A stretch of DNA of 64,000 nt, taken from contig NC_063257.1 of assembly GCF_019578655.1 (NCBI RefSeq), positions 33,966,242 to 34,030,241 on the forward strand, in the 5' to 3' direction. Source of the stretch: Ricinus communis (taxonomy: Eukaryota; Streptophyta; Magnoliopsida; Malpighiales; Euphorbiaceae). The position numbers and the translations under genes were made by a program. This document shows, in pieces, positions 35,483 to 46,680 of the stretch. Position 1 is the stretch's first letter, and every line of letters starts with the position of its first letter. The notes under the pieces were generated by a model, which saw only the letters and a list, made by a program, of their open reading frames with translations, did no database searches and was not told the origin of the DNA.

Positions 35483-35817
35483 GGGTAATTATCCCAGCTG
35501 GTACCAATACTAGGCACTATATATCAATTTGGTACTAAGACTTTAATTTGAATCGATTTGATAACAAACGTACGTAAAAATATATCAATTTAGTACCAAC
35601 AGTCAAATTCAAGGCCGATCTTGTGGCATCTCGAGTAGGAATTTTCCGGGTGTTTTGCCCGCTCAGCGTGTGCCACGTCAATTAATGACGCTGAGCAGGC
35701 AAAATCCCTAAATCCCATTAATTAATCCCAATTTCCCCTAATTAATCCCTAATTTCCCAAAATTCCTATATCTATTTCTCGCTTCCCTCTCTTCTTCCTC
35801 GCTTGCCGCTTCCCCCT
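35483..35817 (+). repeat. Left terminal inverted repeat of the MULE
   Basis: About 335 bases. It includes the GGTACCAATACTAGGCAC block, the TTTTACGTACGTTTG-type block and CCCGCTCAGCG...GACGTGGCAC, each found inverted at the right end. Its inner end has one copy of a CTTCCCTCTCTTCTTCC unit that is multiplied in the right repeat. Confidence 0.85.
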
Positions 35818-36037
35818 GTCGACGCCAACACAGCCGTGTTGATGCCTGTGTTCCCAACACGGGCTGGTGTTTATGCCCGTGTTACTCTCCGTGGTCGTGC
35901 TCCCTAAAAGCTTCTTTTTCTTTGATGTTTGATGCATCCAACACGGCCGTGTTGGTGGCCGTGTTGGGAACACGGTCAGTGTTGAAACCAACACGACTAT
36001 GTTCAGCTTTCTCATGCCCATACTTAGCTCGTTTCGG
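35818..36037 (+). repeat. Athila-type LTR fragment inside the MULE
   Basis: From GCCAACACAGCCGTGTTG to TTAGCTCGTTTCGGCC this follows 15990-16190 of the solo LTR base for base with few changes, including GTGTTTATGCCCGTGTTACT. It abuts the left inverted repeat. It is either a later LTR-derived insertion or sequence captured by the MULE. Confidence 0.8.
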
Positions 36038-36490
36038 CCATGGGCAACACTAACTACCACTTGAGACCAACTAATTGTCATAATCGAAGTTCAAGAAGAG
36101 AATAATCATAAATTCAGCCAGTGGTAAATTATGGTTAAGAAAACCATGTAACCTGTATGGTGGACAATTCTAAGCAGGGCTAGTGTTAAAAGGACTAGTA
36201 GAAGACATCATTGTTGACACTAAGGACAATTCTAAGCAAAAGTATTAAGTAATGCACTTTAAGTAATTACAAAATAGCAACTTGTATTAAGTATGGAACA
36301 CAAGAACATGACAAAATAATTAAATGATTTTATGGTCCTAATCAAAAAACAATGTTGCCATTGAGCACAATAAACAAGCATGTGAAATCTGTCTTATGGA
36401 CCACAAAAGCGCCATCTGTCCTAAAAGCAAAAAATAAAAGTTCCTACATATAAACAAGTTCCTAATGTATTAAACAATCATAATGCCTAG

Positions 36491-36967
36491 CTAAGGCTTG
36501 CTGTTGTCTCCAAGACCAGCAGGCATCCAAGGCTTCTTCTTCTTTGAGGTTGCAGTCTCAACATTTTCTTTCCTCTTAGCCTTCTTAGTTGTTGCTTGCA
36601 CCTTATCTTTCCCCTTTCCCAAACTTTCATTTGGAGTAGGATTAGATCCAGAAGCTTTCTTTGATGCTGTTGAAAGAGATGCAGATCTAGGAGCCAGAAA
36701 TGGCTTGTTGCCCTTGTTCTTCACTGTCTTGCCCTTGCCATTCTTCTTACTCGGCTGGGAGTCTTCATTCACTCCACTTGATTGAGTTGGAATACCACTT
36801 AGCAACTCATTGATGCTTCTTGTATTTTGATGAGGTCTTTGTGTTCCTGCAATAGTTTGGGACAAACTTGTCCAATGAAGATTAAAATCATCTAGATCTA
36901 CTAGATGACCAGGTATGTCAAACACAGTTTGGATTGACAGTGAAGGAGTTACATTTTGCACCTGCAT
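36491..36967 (-). pseudogene. MULE accessory or C-terminal frame
   Basis: A 158-codon frame, basic and Ser/Lys/Pro-rich, with a nuclear-localisation-like run (KKAKRKE, then KKKKPW). It lies downstream of the transposase in the same direction, and with small introns could be the C-terminal tail seen in MURA-type transposases. No enzymatic motif is seen. Between it and the transposase (37050-37160) lies a short repeat of QLPNDPID/PTDQLP type, in minus orientation. Confidence 0.5.
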
Positions 36968-37220
36968 AAGTTAAAGTAAATATACATTAGGTTATTACAA
37001 ATATATTTAGTTAAGTAAATGAACTTATTACCTGTGCAGTCCCAATTGGATCATTTTCTAAGTACTGGGCATTGGGGAGTTGGTCAGTAGGGTCTATAGG
37101 GAGTTGGTCAGTAGGGTCAATAGGGTCATTGGGGAGTTGGTCAGTAGGGTCTATCTGGTTTGCTCTTCTTTGTACCTAGTAAAACACAAAAATAATAATT
37201 TCATTATATTTTAAAGAAAC

Positions 37221-39095
37221 CTAATATACAAAAGCTTGAATTGAAATTACTCTTACTTGTAATTTTTTCATCTTAGGCTGTTTTGATGTAGATTTGGCAT
37301 GACCGTGGTATCTCTTATTGTGGCCTTTAGCTCCAAAAATGGTGCAAGTCATCACTGAGCCTTTTTTTGTTACTTTGCCCTTCTGTAGTACAACAGTCAT
37401 CTCATCTTCTTCTAATCTCCTCTTTGTAACAAATCTGCCTCTCTGTTTTGGTTGAACTGGAGCAGGAGGTAGCACAGGTGATGATATGGCTCTTGGCCAA
37501 AATTCATAACTAGTAGTAGGGTTTAACAAGTGACTATATGTTTTTAAATAAGTACTGACCTTGTAATAATCATCTAGATAATTCTTAGGATTATCATGCT
37601 TATACCATATTGCACACACTGCATGGTAGCATGGTATGCCAATTAAATCAAACCTCCTACAAGTACATGTTTTGTCCTTGATGTCAACCACAAACTGCCC
37701 CCCAGGACCAACCACCTGAAACCTATCCCCCCCTGACCACTCAGTTCTGAACATCCAGCAGAATTCTTTAGACTTCTCTAACTTAGCTATAATCTTAGGA
37801 CAATATTGAATGGCAATTCTTTTCATGGCATCTCTCTTTTTGTGAATTCTTTTCATTAACTTTGTCCTAATGATCTCATTCATTGTTATAACTCCCTTAG
37901 TCCTTGACTCTAGAATGAAGCTATTAAAACATTCATAAAGATTGTTTAATAACATGTCATATTTAGGGGTTGTCCTAAAATGTGACCTAGACCAATGGTG
38001 GGGGGGGGGAATTATTCATGTAGTTATGGCCACTGTAGAAATTTCTGCAACTTTATCCATGATTTTCTGGAACATTTGCACATAACTATCCCTAACAGTC
38101 CCCCAAGCTAACTCTTTTAGTCCTAATGTATTAAATTTTTTTTTCAAATTATTGTGGATATGTCTAACACAAAATCTGTGTTCTGCATTGGGAAACATCT
38201 CTTCAATTGCAGGAATTAAACCCTAATTAAGCATAAAAAATAATAAACCATAATTAACAACTCCAACATATATTAATTCACATATATACTAAAGAAATAT
38301 TAAAATAAAAGGATTAGAAGCTTGTACCTTCTGTCTGTCACTCACAAAGGTCCAGTGGTGACTATTGTTGAGTTCCAAGTCAGCTGCTAGTAGGTCTAGG
38401 AACCATTTCCAGTTATCCTTGTTCTCCTTTTAAACAACTGCCCAAGCAATTGGATGTATACAGTCGTTGACATCAACTGCCACAGCTATTAGTAGCTGCC
38501 CACCATAAATCCCCTTCAACCAGCAACCATAAATCCCCTTTAGGGTAGCAAAACAGACATATAAACCCTTGAACACTTGTTCCTCCAAATGTAGCACAAT
38601 TATGGACCCAGGATTACTCCTTAGCAACTCAAGTTTGTAATCATGCAGTCTACCCAATTGCTCTCTTTCATCACCATCAATGAACTTCAGAGCAATGTTC
38701 CTAGCCCTCCAAGCCTTTAGCCTAGAGACATCAACTGCCATATCCTCCTTAACAGTTTGAATAATACATTGAATTGCCCAACTTGGATCAGCCCTAAACC
38801 TTTCCACATACTTCATGGCAATGTACTTAGCATTAACATGTTTGTTATAGTGCTCTTTAGTGCAAATGTGATCAAACTTTGCAGACTTGATTTGCACAGT
38901 GTTCTTATCATCTGTCTTCAAGTAAGCCCAAATAAAAAATTCACATCCTTTTTTGCACTTTGCTTTACATTTTATTTTTGTATTTGGACTAAAAATTACT
39001 TGATTCCTGCTCCTTATTGAGTAGTTCTTTACTGCATCTTTAAACTGCCTAAAAGTATTAAACAACATGCCTATCTTCAAATTAGGGTTGGCCAT
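37221..39095 (-). pseudogene. MURA-like transposase of the MULE
   Basis: From 39095 a MuDR-type N-terminal domain (LKIGMLFNTFRQFKDAV) leads to the DDE-type core, with GGQLLIAVAVDVNDCI and PIAWAVV then a TAA at about 38430. The next piece (38198-38016) has EHRFCVRHIHNNLKKKF. The last piece (37955-37221) has the SWIM zinc finger CTCRRFDLIGIPCYHAV and a degraded CCHC knuckle (C-T-I-F instead of CX2C). It would cut and paste the element. Besides the TAA, a gap near 38220-38400 may hold an intron. Confidence 0.88.
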
Positions 39096-39119
39096 ATCTG
39101 TCTCCTCATTAAAAATTGG

Positions 39120-39827
39120 TCATTTTGTCTTCCTCGAATCAATATCACTTTCATCAGATGAAGAGCATGACCTAAGCTCATCATTTGGTGCATAAACAGT
39201 CTCATCTGAACCCTCACCTCCAATTATTTCTTCATTAACCCTTGTTTTATCCTTTTCTAACTCCATATCAACAAATTTTTCAAATAAATCGTCATCATCT
39301 TCATCATGCAAGTTATAATCAGAATCAACAAATTCAGGGTCCTCCTCATCAGCTTCACTGTCAAACTCCTCACTATCATCATTCCCATAACCATCTTGTT
39401 CAATTTGTACCTCTTCTAAGCTAGTGCCATCACTACTTAGCATTCTCACTTCCTCAGATGATTCAATATTATCAGCATGCACAACATTCTCAGTTGGTTC
39501 TAAATTATCTTGTTGCATATTTACCTTATCCCTAGCATAGACATGAATCACTCTTGACTCATCAACACTTAAAGACATCTCAATACTATCACTGTCATTA
39601 TCTAACTTTCTCAAACCATCTGTGTCACTTTTCTTTGGATGCTTCCAAAACATAGAAAATGATGCAGTACTGCACTCCAATTCTCTGGCCATTGCATCTA
39701 TCTCTAATCTTGACATCATATCAGCAGAACAAAAATCTATGCTCCCAACATCTCTAATTTCTGGCCTACCCCTACTATCTACTCTAAAACAATGCCATTC
39801 TATACTGAAGTACTCTGTATCAGGCAC
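39120..39827 (-). pseudogene. MULE transposase N-terminal acidic region
   Basis: A 235-codon frame starting MPDTEYFSIEWHC, with very acidic segments (EEFDSEADEEDPEF, DDDDLFEKF). This is the usual N-terminal extension of plant MURA-like proteins before the MuDR domain. A stop at 39120 and the next frame at 39095 are close, so it was probably one protein. Confidence 0.7.
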
Positions 39828-40275
39828 TGCATATGGTAAAATGGATAAAACAAATCAATGTCATTCTTTATATTACAATCACTTAATACAATGAAAATCA
39901 ATAAGGAAAAGGGTTCCAAATCACCAAACACCAACCACCACAATAAAACACATAATAGAAGATCATCATTTGCAAGTTACCAAAAACCAAGCACAACCAT
40001 CAACATGCAACATACAGAGCACAAGAACAAAATACAAGTTACCATTATTTTAACTGAAGTTACCATTACATACAGATCACAAGTTACAAAATGCAAGTTA
40101 TATGACTTACAGTACACGGGTTGCCTTTCGCTTTCTTCCCTTTGCCTCCATTCAAGAGACATTGTGCGATGCGAACAATGCTGTAAAACACACACTCTGC
40201 AATGTGAAATATTGTGACAGTGGGGGTAACAATGCTGTAAAACGCACACTGAGGGTAACAGGAGTTACAGGGAAG

Positions 40276-40395
40276 AAGAGAAGGAAGCGAGGAAGAACAG
40301 AGGGAAGCGGGGAAGAAGAGAGGGAAGCGGCAAGCGGGGAAGAAGAGAGGGAAGCGGGGAAGAAGAGAGGAAAGCGGGAAAGAAGAGGGGAGAGG
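40276..40395 (+). repeat. GA-rich tandem units at the inner end of the right MULE inverted repeat
   Basis: A unit of about 19-20 bases (GGGGAAGAAGAGAGGGAAGC) is repeated about five times with variation. The left inverted repeat has only one or two units, so the two ends differ in copy number. Confidence 0.8.
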
Positions 40396-40696
40396 AAAAT
40401 AGAATTAGGGATTTTGGGAAATTAGGGATTAATTAGGGGAAACTGGGATAAATTAATAGGATGTAGGGATTTTGCCCGCTCAGCGTCATTAATTGACGTG
40501 GCACACACTGAGCGGGCAAAACACCCAGAAAATTTCTACTCAGCATGCCACGTCAGAATCGGCCGTCGGAATTTAACTGTTGGTACTAAATTGATATATT
40601 TTTACGTACGTTTGTTATCAAATCGATTCAAATTAAAGTCTTGGTACCAAATTGATATATAGTGCCTAGTATTGGTACCAGCTGGGATAATTACCC
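40320..40696 (-). repeat. Right terminal inverted repeat of the MULE
   Basis: Inverted copy of 35483-35817, ending in ...CTGGGATAATTACCC. It has the same blocks in inverted order plus the expanded GA-rich units at its inner end. Confidence 0.85.
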
Positions 40697-41090
40697 CTCA
40701 TTTTACCTGTTGTTCCTAGTGTGTTAAACACATGGATTGGTTCATTTGGATTTTCAAAACTGACAGAGTTGGACAGATTGCAGTTGCTAGATTACACTTT
40801 CTTGGATTTCCAGGATACCATAATGTGTCACAAACTATTAACGAAGATCCCCTCTGTACAATCAAGTCCATCAAGAGGTTTCTTTTATAATAGCTTCACT
40901 TGCATTATTTGATGGTACGCAAACTATTGACATTGCTGTACTCACACTTAAGACATGTTTTTAATTCCATTTGCAGAAATCCAACCTAGACTAGACAATG
41001 ATGCTAGTGGGAATGGTAATATCGTTGATGGATCCAGTGCTATGTCTAAAGTATTTCAAGCATATCAAATTGGTGGTTTTAAGGGATACG
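40697..41090 (+). pseudogene. IDM1-like gene, exons 6 and 7 after the MULE
   Basis: Directly at the MULE boundary the sequence reads ILPVVPSVLNTWIGSFGFSK, the end of the GNAT fold in this family. Exon 6 ends at 40877 (donor GTTTCT). Exon 7 starts at 40977 after TTTGCAG, in phase (SREIQPRLDN), and runs to about 41085 (SSAMSKVFQAYQIGG). No acceptor lies between the MULE end and the conserved coding sequence, except a cryptic CCTAG at about 40718. Confidence 0.75.
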
Positions 41091-42420
41091 GGAAATTAGA
41101 ATATGTGTTTTCTCACTTACTTTATCTAGAAACTGCATGATTTCTTTTCTCAGAAAAGCACATTCTTTTGTTTCTGTGATTTTTTGCTTCATGGCTTCAT
41201 GAGAATTGGCTATGTAAACCCCATGGCCATGGTAAAAACAGCTTTGCTTTATTAATGATTAGATTAGATTTAAGGATGGAAAGAAGATAAAATATTAGTT
41301 AAAAGTACAAAAATCAAAATTGTTCCTTGTGGGAAAACAATAGCAAGCTTGTTGAAACCTGAGATATGCAATGAGGTACAAAAGGAAGACAATTACAAGG
41401 TCCCTTATTTGAAAATTTTAATTTCGTAACAAATAAATCTGATTAATTTCGAAGTAAATTAGTTGATACTTTAGACTGGCAAGCTAGTAGAGAGGAAGAG
41501 GTAGCATAAGCAGATTTATCCATGGAACTTTTGCAAGAGTATCTAATATTTTTACCTAAAGAGTAGAATTTGTTTCTCAAAAATGATCTGTGGGTTTATA
41601 GGGAAGACATGCATTGCTTTAGTAAGATATTCACATTAATCCTTATGTTACATTGCTTTCGACTTTATTTGCAAAGAATAATACAGATTTCCTGATGCTT
41701 AATTCCTTAGATTATCTTGTGCTTAATCCCTTACATTTACTATTCTGCATTCTTCTGGATGTGAAGTTATCTGAAATTGCAAAACTCTTGTCCAATAAAT
41801 GAAGACTAATGAATGTTGGGTTAACAGTTACTATATAACATCATTCTTCTTGTCAAATCAAATTGACTCTTGATATACCTCAATATTTGAACTAACTAAT
41901 AATTATAATTCAATTAAATTAGCATATTTCTCAGGAAAAAGATGATATGATGCTGGATAAATTTTTAGGCAGACTCAATCTACCATGTCATTCATAGACT
42001 AAATTAATTTCACGATGACATGTGACTTTATTTATTAATTCTTAGTCTATCTAAGGATTTGTTTATGATACTGTTGGAAATCTTAGAATCATGGGGAATG
42101 CCTAGAAAATTTCTGACAACTGTATATAGATGTAATTGGGTCTAAAATAGGATAAAATCATTTATTTACTACTATAAATCAGGAAGGATTTTTGATTTGA
42201 TTAAAGTTCTTGATACAAAATCTTGAAGTCAGGGGTCCAAATCACGTCTTGGCAACAATTTGTTTCTAAGAATTACGGTTATCCCAATTAACTAATAATT
42301 GATTAATTAATAACTAGGTCTCTTTTCTTTCAAACCAAGATATATATTCTGCCTGTAGATCTAAATGATAAGATTTTTCCTTTATGGTATCAAAGTAGCA
42401 GTTTTGTTCGGGAAAAGTTT
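41091..42420. other. AT-rich intron sequence without recognised features
   Basis: Inside the last large intron of the IDM1-like gene. AT-rich with no supported coding sequence; the small frame at 40955-41140 belongs to exon 7. Confidence 0.4.
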
Positions 42421-42429
42421 AATTATCTG

Positions 42430-44310
42430 CTGCTGTGGTCTTTTTCATGGTAGAGTCGATACATCTGAACTCTCCAGACCTTTGTAACTTTCCTTTTGGT
42501 TTTAGTCCAACCCTTTTCTCAACATTTATGAGATCACCAAAGCTATCCCTATCCCCTCCAACACATCAAATGCTGAGGCCCAACCAAACCAAACTGTTGG
42601 AGAACACCAAAAGTTCCAACTTTCCTTCAGTTTGAATGGTACCTTAATGGTCACAAATTATGAAGACAATCTTGAAGAGAAAAGGAAAGCTTAGCTATCT
42701 AATGGGTACATTTCCAAGTTCAGAAGGTCCAAACTTTAACATTTGCGATCCAGAATTTGACATTTGAGATTTGGGAGGCAGTGCAACAAAACCTATCAAA
42801 AAGTTAAAGATGCAACTCTAATTTAAGAGTAAAAGCTTTCAGTTACCAAACAAGGTTTATATTTTATTATTGAGTATTACAACAATGGAAAGTACAAAAA
42901 GAACCCTTTTGCATTTAAGAGTTTGTGGTCTTTTCTTGATATTTTGGGGTATGTGGTTTCATTTTACTTGTACTTTGATACCCTAGTATAATAATATAAT
43001 ATGGACTTTCAATAATAAAACCATTGATTAAATGATTTAACAGACAAATAAATATAAAAAAAACTCACAATAAACAATATGTATTCAATTTTATTAGGAA
43101 TAAATTTATAATATTTTTAGAAGTATCCTAATATATTTATAGTTTGATGGTAAGTCACGTATGAAATAAAATTGTTATTGAAAATTCATGCTATATTAAT
43201 GTTTTACTATAAAATACAATATTAGATAGAGGTGTATCAAAGTGTAGGGAAAATGAAAGAAAATGCCCCAAAAATATCAAGAAAATCACAAACGCATAAG
43301 TGTGGAAACACTGAATAGGTACACTTTGGTACTTTTTCCATGACAATATAATGTAAAAGCTTTTGTCTGGAACTTGATTCTTAACATAACTTCAAACTAA
43401 AGTGCAATGAAGATGCTGTAACTTTGAAACATTATGAGAGAACTTTTTAGTTTCTTGCAGGACTTAGTGTGGAGTTGGTGTGCAGAATTTAGAAAAAATT
43501 TGCCATCTCTTAATGAGGTGTTTTCATTGGTACGACCGAAAAGGGCAAGAGGACAATGATGCTTAATGTCCTTGTTATTGATAGCTCTACTTTGATGTAA
43601 GCTTATGTTTCCCTTAACTCTGTTGGTGATATGTTACCGCTGTTGGTGAGGTGTTAATCATTGTGCAAATACTATGAAGAATGAGGGTTTTAAAGTATTC
43701 CATAATAGGACTATGGTGTGCATACTGCAAGAAGAGGACACCAAATACAATTGTTGGAAACTTTATTGAAAGCCTCAAGAATGGATCTCAATGGTTGATA
43801 TAAATGAAACACAACGAGCCAAATTCATTTCACGAATGTGGAGGATCAACTTTATAAGAAAGTTGGTTTGGAAAAGAGGAGATTGAACATTTCAAAAACT
43901 TTGTTATCACCTTGGACAAGCCATCAAGATTTTTGCTCTATTGCTCATAATGGTAAACTTCTTTTATATCTTTAAGCCTCTAGTATCTCAAATAATCCAT
44001 GTCCTCACTCAGTCACTGAGTCGAGCACTGCAGATTATATGACATGTGCACTAGGTTCTTTCAACAAATACCAAAGTCTCGACAATAAAAAACATTAAGG
44101 TAGCAAACGGTTCATTAGCTATTATTATTGTTCAACTCTTACTCTATAAGTTGTTGTTCAACTCTTATCTATCCATCTATAACCAAGAATTTAAGTTGTT
44201 GTGCGACTTTCTTTCTCAATTATTGTGTATTTTAGGGTTGAGCTTTGGGGAAGAAGATTGGGCATGCTAGAATGAATGATGAATTCTATCTCCTTGAAGG
44301 TAGAAGCAAG
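42430..44310 (+). mobile_element. Degraded Ty1/copia fragment (gag to pre-integrase)
   Basis: Translated pieces in changing frames resemble copia Gag: KLSYLMGTFPSSEGP near 42690, IWEAVQQNLSK near 42770, FLAGLSVELV and SLNEVFSLVR near 43460-43540, a WKLYGKPQEW-like knuckle end near 43760 and a pre-integrase-like IGHARMNDEFYLLEG near 44255-44300. No LTRs, RT or integrase core could be placed. It is old, with many stops and indels. Confidence 0.6.
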
Positions 44311-44388
44311 TACTCTCTCAATCCTATGTTTCAATCAACTTAAATAAAGATGATATTTTGAATCATCATTTTCTTTAAGGCATCCGTC

Positions 44389-44396
44389 ATTTAGTT
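44389..44396. repeat. Target-site duplication ATTTAGTT of a MITE, left
   Basis: Exact match to 44935-44942 at the other end of the element. Confidence 0.85.
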
Positions 44397-44934
44397 TAGG
44401 GGTGATTAAAAGAAAACCAAGCAAACCGAACCTACTAGAAAAACTATTGAAACCAAACCAAAAAGAATTCGGTTAGTCAAACTGGTCTGTTTGGTGTTTG
44501 TTTTCAAAAAATTTGGTTAACCGGTTGGTTTTTGGTTTTTAAATTAAAAAACTGATGTTTAACCAAATTGATTGGTTATATTTTTACTATAAATTTATTA
44601 TACATATCTATATGTTTTAGATAAAGATACTTTTTATATTATTTTTATATAATCTTTCAAAAATATTTACATTTTATATTCCTTTTTCAAAAATTAAATC
44701 TTTTATGAACTACTTATAAAATTTTCATCGATTAACTAAAAAACTAGAAACCAAACACATTTTTTTCCTTCTCTTTTCATTTTTCATTATATTGGTTGAC
44801 AAATAAACCATGGTTAAAATTTGATTTTTTTGATTAACTGAATATGATTTTTCATTCAAAAAAATAAAATAATAAAATCAAATGGTGGGTATTTTTTGAG
44901 CTCGGTTCGGTTAATCGAATCGTGCTCACCCCTA
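44397..44934. mobile_element. hAT-type non-autonomous element (MITE)
   Basis: A 538-base AT-rich element starting TAGGGGTGATT and ending GTGCTCACCCCTA, so the ends are inverted over about nine bases. Perfect 8-bp target duplications ATTTAGTT flank it. The interior has repeated GGTTNGG/CCAAACC-type motifs on both strands. An 8-bp duplication and a YAGGGGTG end are typical of hAT elements. No transposase is present. Confidence 0.88.
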
Positions 44935-44942
44935 ATTTAGTT
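44935..44942. repeat. Target-site duplication ATTTAGTT of a MITE, right
   Basis: Exact match to 44389-44396. Confidence 0.85.
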
Positions 44943-44979
44943 CACCCAAATGAATACTTCCATAACTGTTCGAGGTCGG

Positions 44980-45571
44980 TTGGTATGAAAAAAATCCAAA
45001 TCTTATAGCGTTTTGACCATTATATCAAATCTTTCTAATTTTGGCAAATTTATCTAAAAACACAAATGTTCTGTCAATTTTGGCCAATTGGTTAGGCCTA
45101 TAAAAAGTTGGCTGATGTGTTTTATGTAACATGATATGAAACATCCATTAGCATTAGTGTTTAAGCCTAACCAAGTTGGGTTAGTTTTTGTAATCCAAAT
45201 TAATGGTTGTGTTGAAACAGTAATTCACTAAATCTAGAATCGTTCTTTGCAAATAGATTAAGAATTGGTAAACTTTGTTTTTAGTAATATTTTATGTATA
45301 GGTTAAAACTCTTATGTAATTATAGTTAAAGATAATAACTTTAATTATTAAAGGGGACAATTGAGGTACCATGCAGATCCTTGGCATTTTAGACACTAAA
45401 AAGCAACATGTACTCTGTATCATATTACATAAAACATGTTAGTACATTTGAGCCGGCCTTGTCGATTGGCCAAAATTGACAGGACATTTATATTTCTAAA
45501 TTAATTTGTCAAAATTAGAAGAATTTTACATAACGGTCAAGACATGATAAAGTTTGAATTTTTTATACCAA
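44980..45571. mobile_element. Short element with about 160-bp terminal inverted arms
   Basis: The left arm 44980-45142 (TTGGTATGAAAAAAATCC onward) matches the inverted right arm 45413-45571 over most of its length, with shared blocks TCTAATTTTGGCAAATT and TGTCAATTTTGGCCAAT. About 270 bases lie between the arms. It resembles a MULE-type or foldback MITE; target duplications were not clear. Confidence 0.75.
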
Positions 45572-46680
45572 TAGATTGGCCGTTGTCAAGGACTTATTTG
45601 TTCAATACTTTCATTGTGATGTCTGTGAGTTTGCAAATATCAATATGGCCTTTCTGTGTAGTCATGCAAGGTCTCTTTTCCTCCTTTTGCTTTGAATCAT
45701 TTTGATATTTGGGGGCATCTAGAATTGTTAATATCTTAGATGCGAGGTAGTTTGTATCCTTTATTGATCATTGCACTACAGTAATGACATGGGCATTTCT
45801 TCTTAAACAAAAAATAGAAGTAAGCCAAACTTTTCCTAATGCCTGTAACATGATAAAAGGCCAGTTTGGAATTTATCAAGACATTATAAATGATAATGCC
45901 AAGGATTATTTCAATGAGGTTTTGTCCCTTTATTTCCAAAAAAGGAAATCATTCATCAATCCTCTTGCATAGACAGTTTCTATGGAGCGCAGGCCTCCAC
46001 AAGGTAATAGATGCATGCAGGGCAGGATGGAAAATGGCCCTCGAATGCAAATGCATAGATACTTTTGAATTGTTGTAACGAACTCTTGAAACCTAGAACT
46101 CTTGAAGGCATTTGATCAATCGAGTTAGGTTGTCAAAATAGTATTACCCCAATAATGTATAGGGACATGTTTTTAACATGGTAATGCATGGATTATTTCA
46201 AGATGTTCCATGGATTATTATGATTTAATAGTTTTTGAAACTGAATTTTTTGGTTTTATTTTCGATTGAGAAAATAAAAAATCCAGTAATAATTGAACTG
46301 AAATAATAATAAAATAGGCTATGTCATTTTTTGGTTTTCCAGTTTTTTAGACTATAAACTATCTAAATATGCACGGGTTTAAATTCTTTCTTTATTCTTT
46401 ATAACAAAAAAGAATTCAACTTTTTAACCTTAGTGCTTTTCATCACTTCATTTTAAAGAAAGCTGATGAACTTTCCTTGTTTCCTTTTATTTAGTTATTC
46501 TTTTTTTTTTTCTATTTAACACCTTGTAGACCTCATATTGGTTCCGCCGCATATAGGTTATATTGCTCAAAAAATTGCTAAAATATTCTCATTTCATAAT
46601 GTCTCTGTTATGGAGTTGCTTACACAGTGCTTCCTGAGTATTGATCACATCTATTTGACTAGAACTTTTACATTATGTAG

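Larger units (their letters stand above)
35483..40696 (-). mobile_element. Mutator-like DNA transposon (MULE) with long terminal inverted repeats
   Basis: The ends are inverted copies: GGGTAATTATCCCAGCTGG at the left and its complement at the right, continuing for about 300 bases with small differences. Inside, on the minus strand, lie a MURA-type transposase with MuDR, DDE-type and SWIM zinc-finger regions and accessory frames. No convincing 9-bp target duplication was found (left flank CATTTATTT, right flank CTCATTTTA). It lies in the IDM1-like gene, in the opposite direction. The transposase has internal stops, so the copy is not autonomous. Confidence 0.88.

Noticed and set aside
35474..40705. 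A 9-bp target-site duplication of the MULE
   Set aside because: CATTTATTT and CTCATTTTA match only in part in any register; not strong enough to claim.
45784..46078. Small frames in the intron as genes
   Set aside because: They overlap each other, are under 70 codons, and have no recognisable family or splice context.
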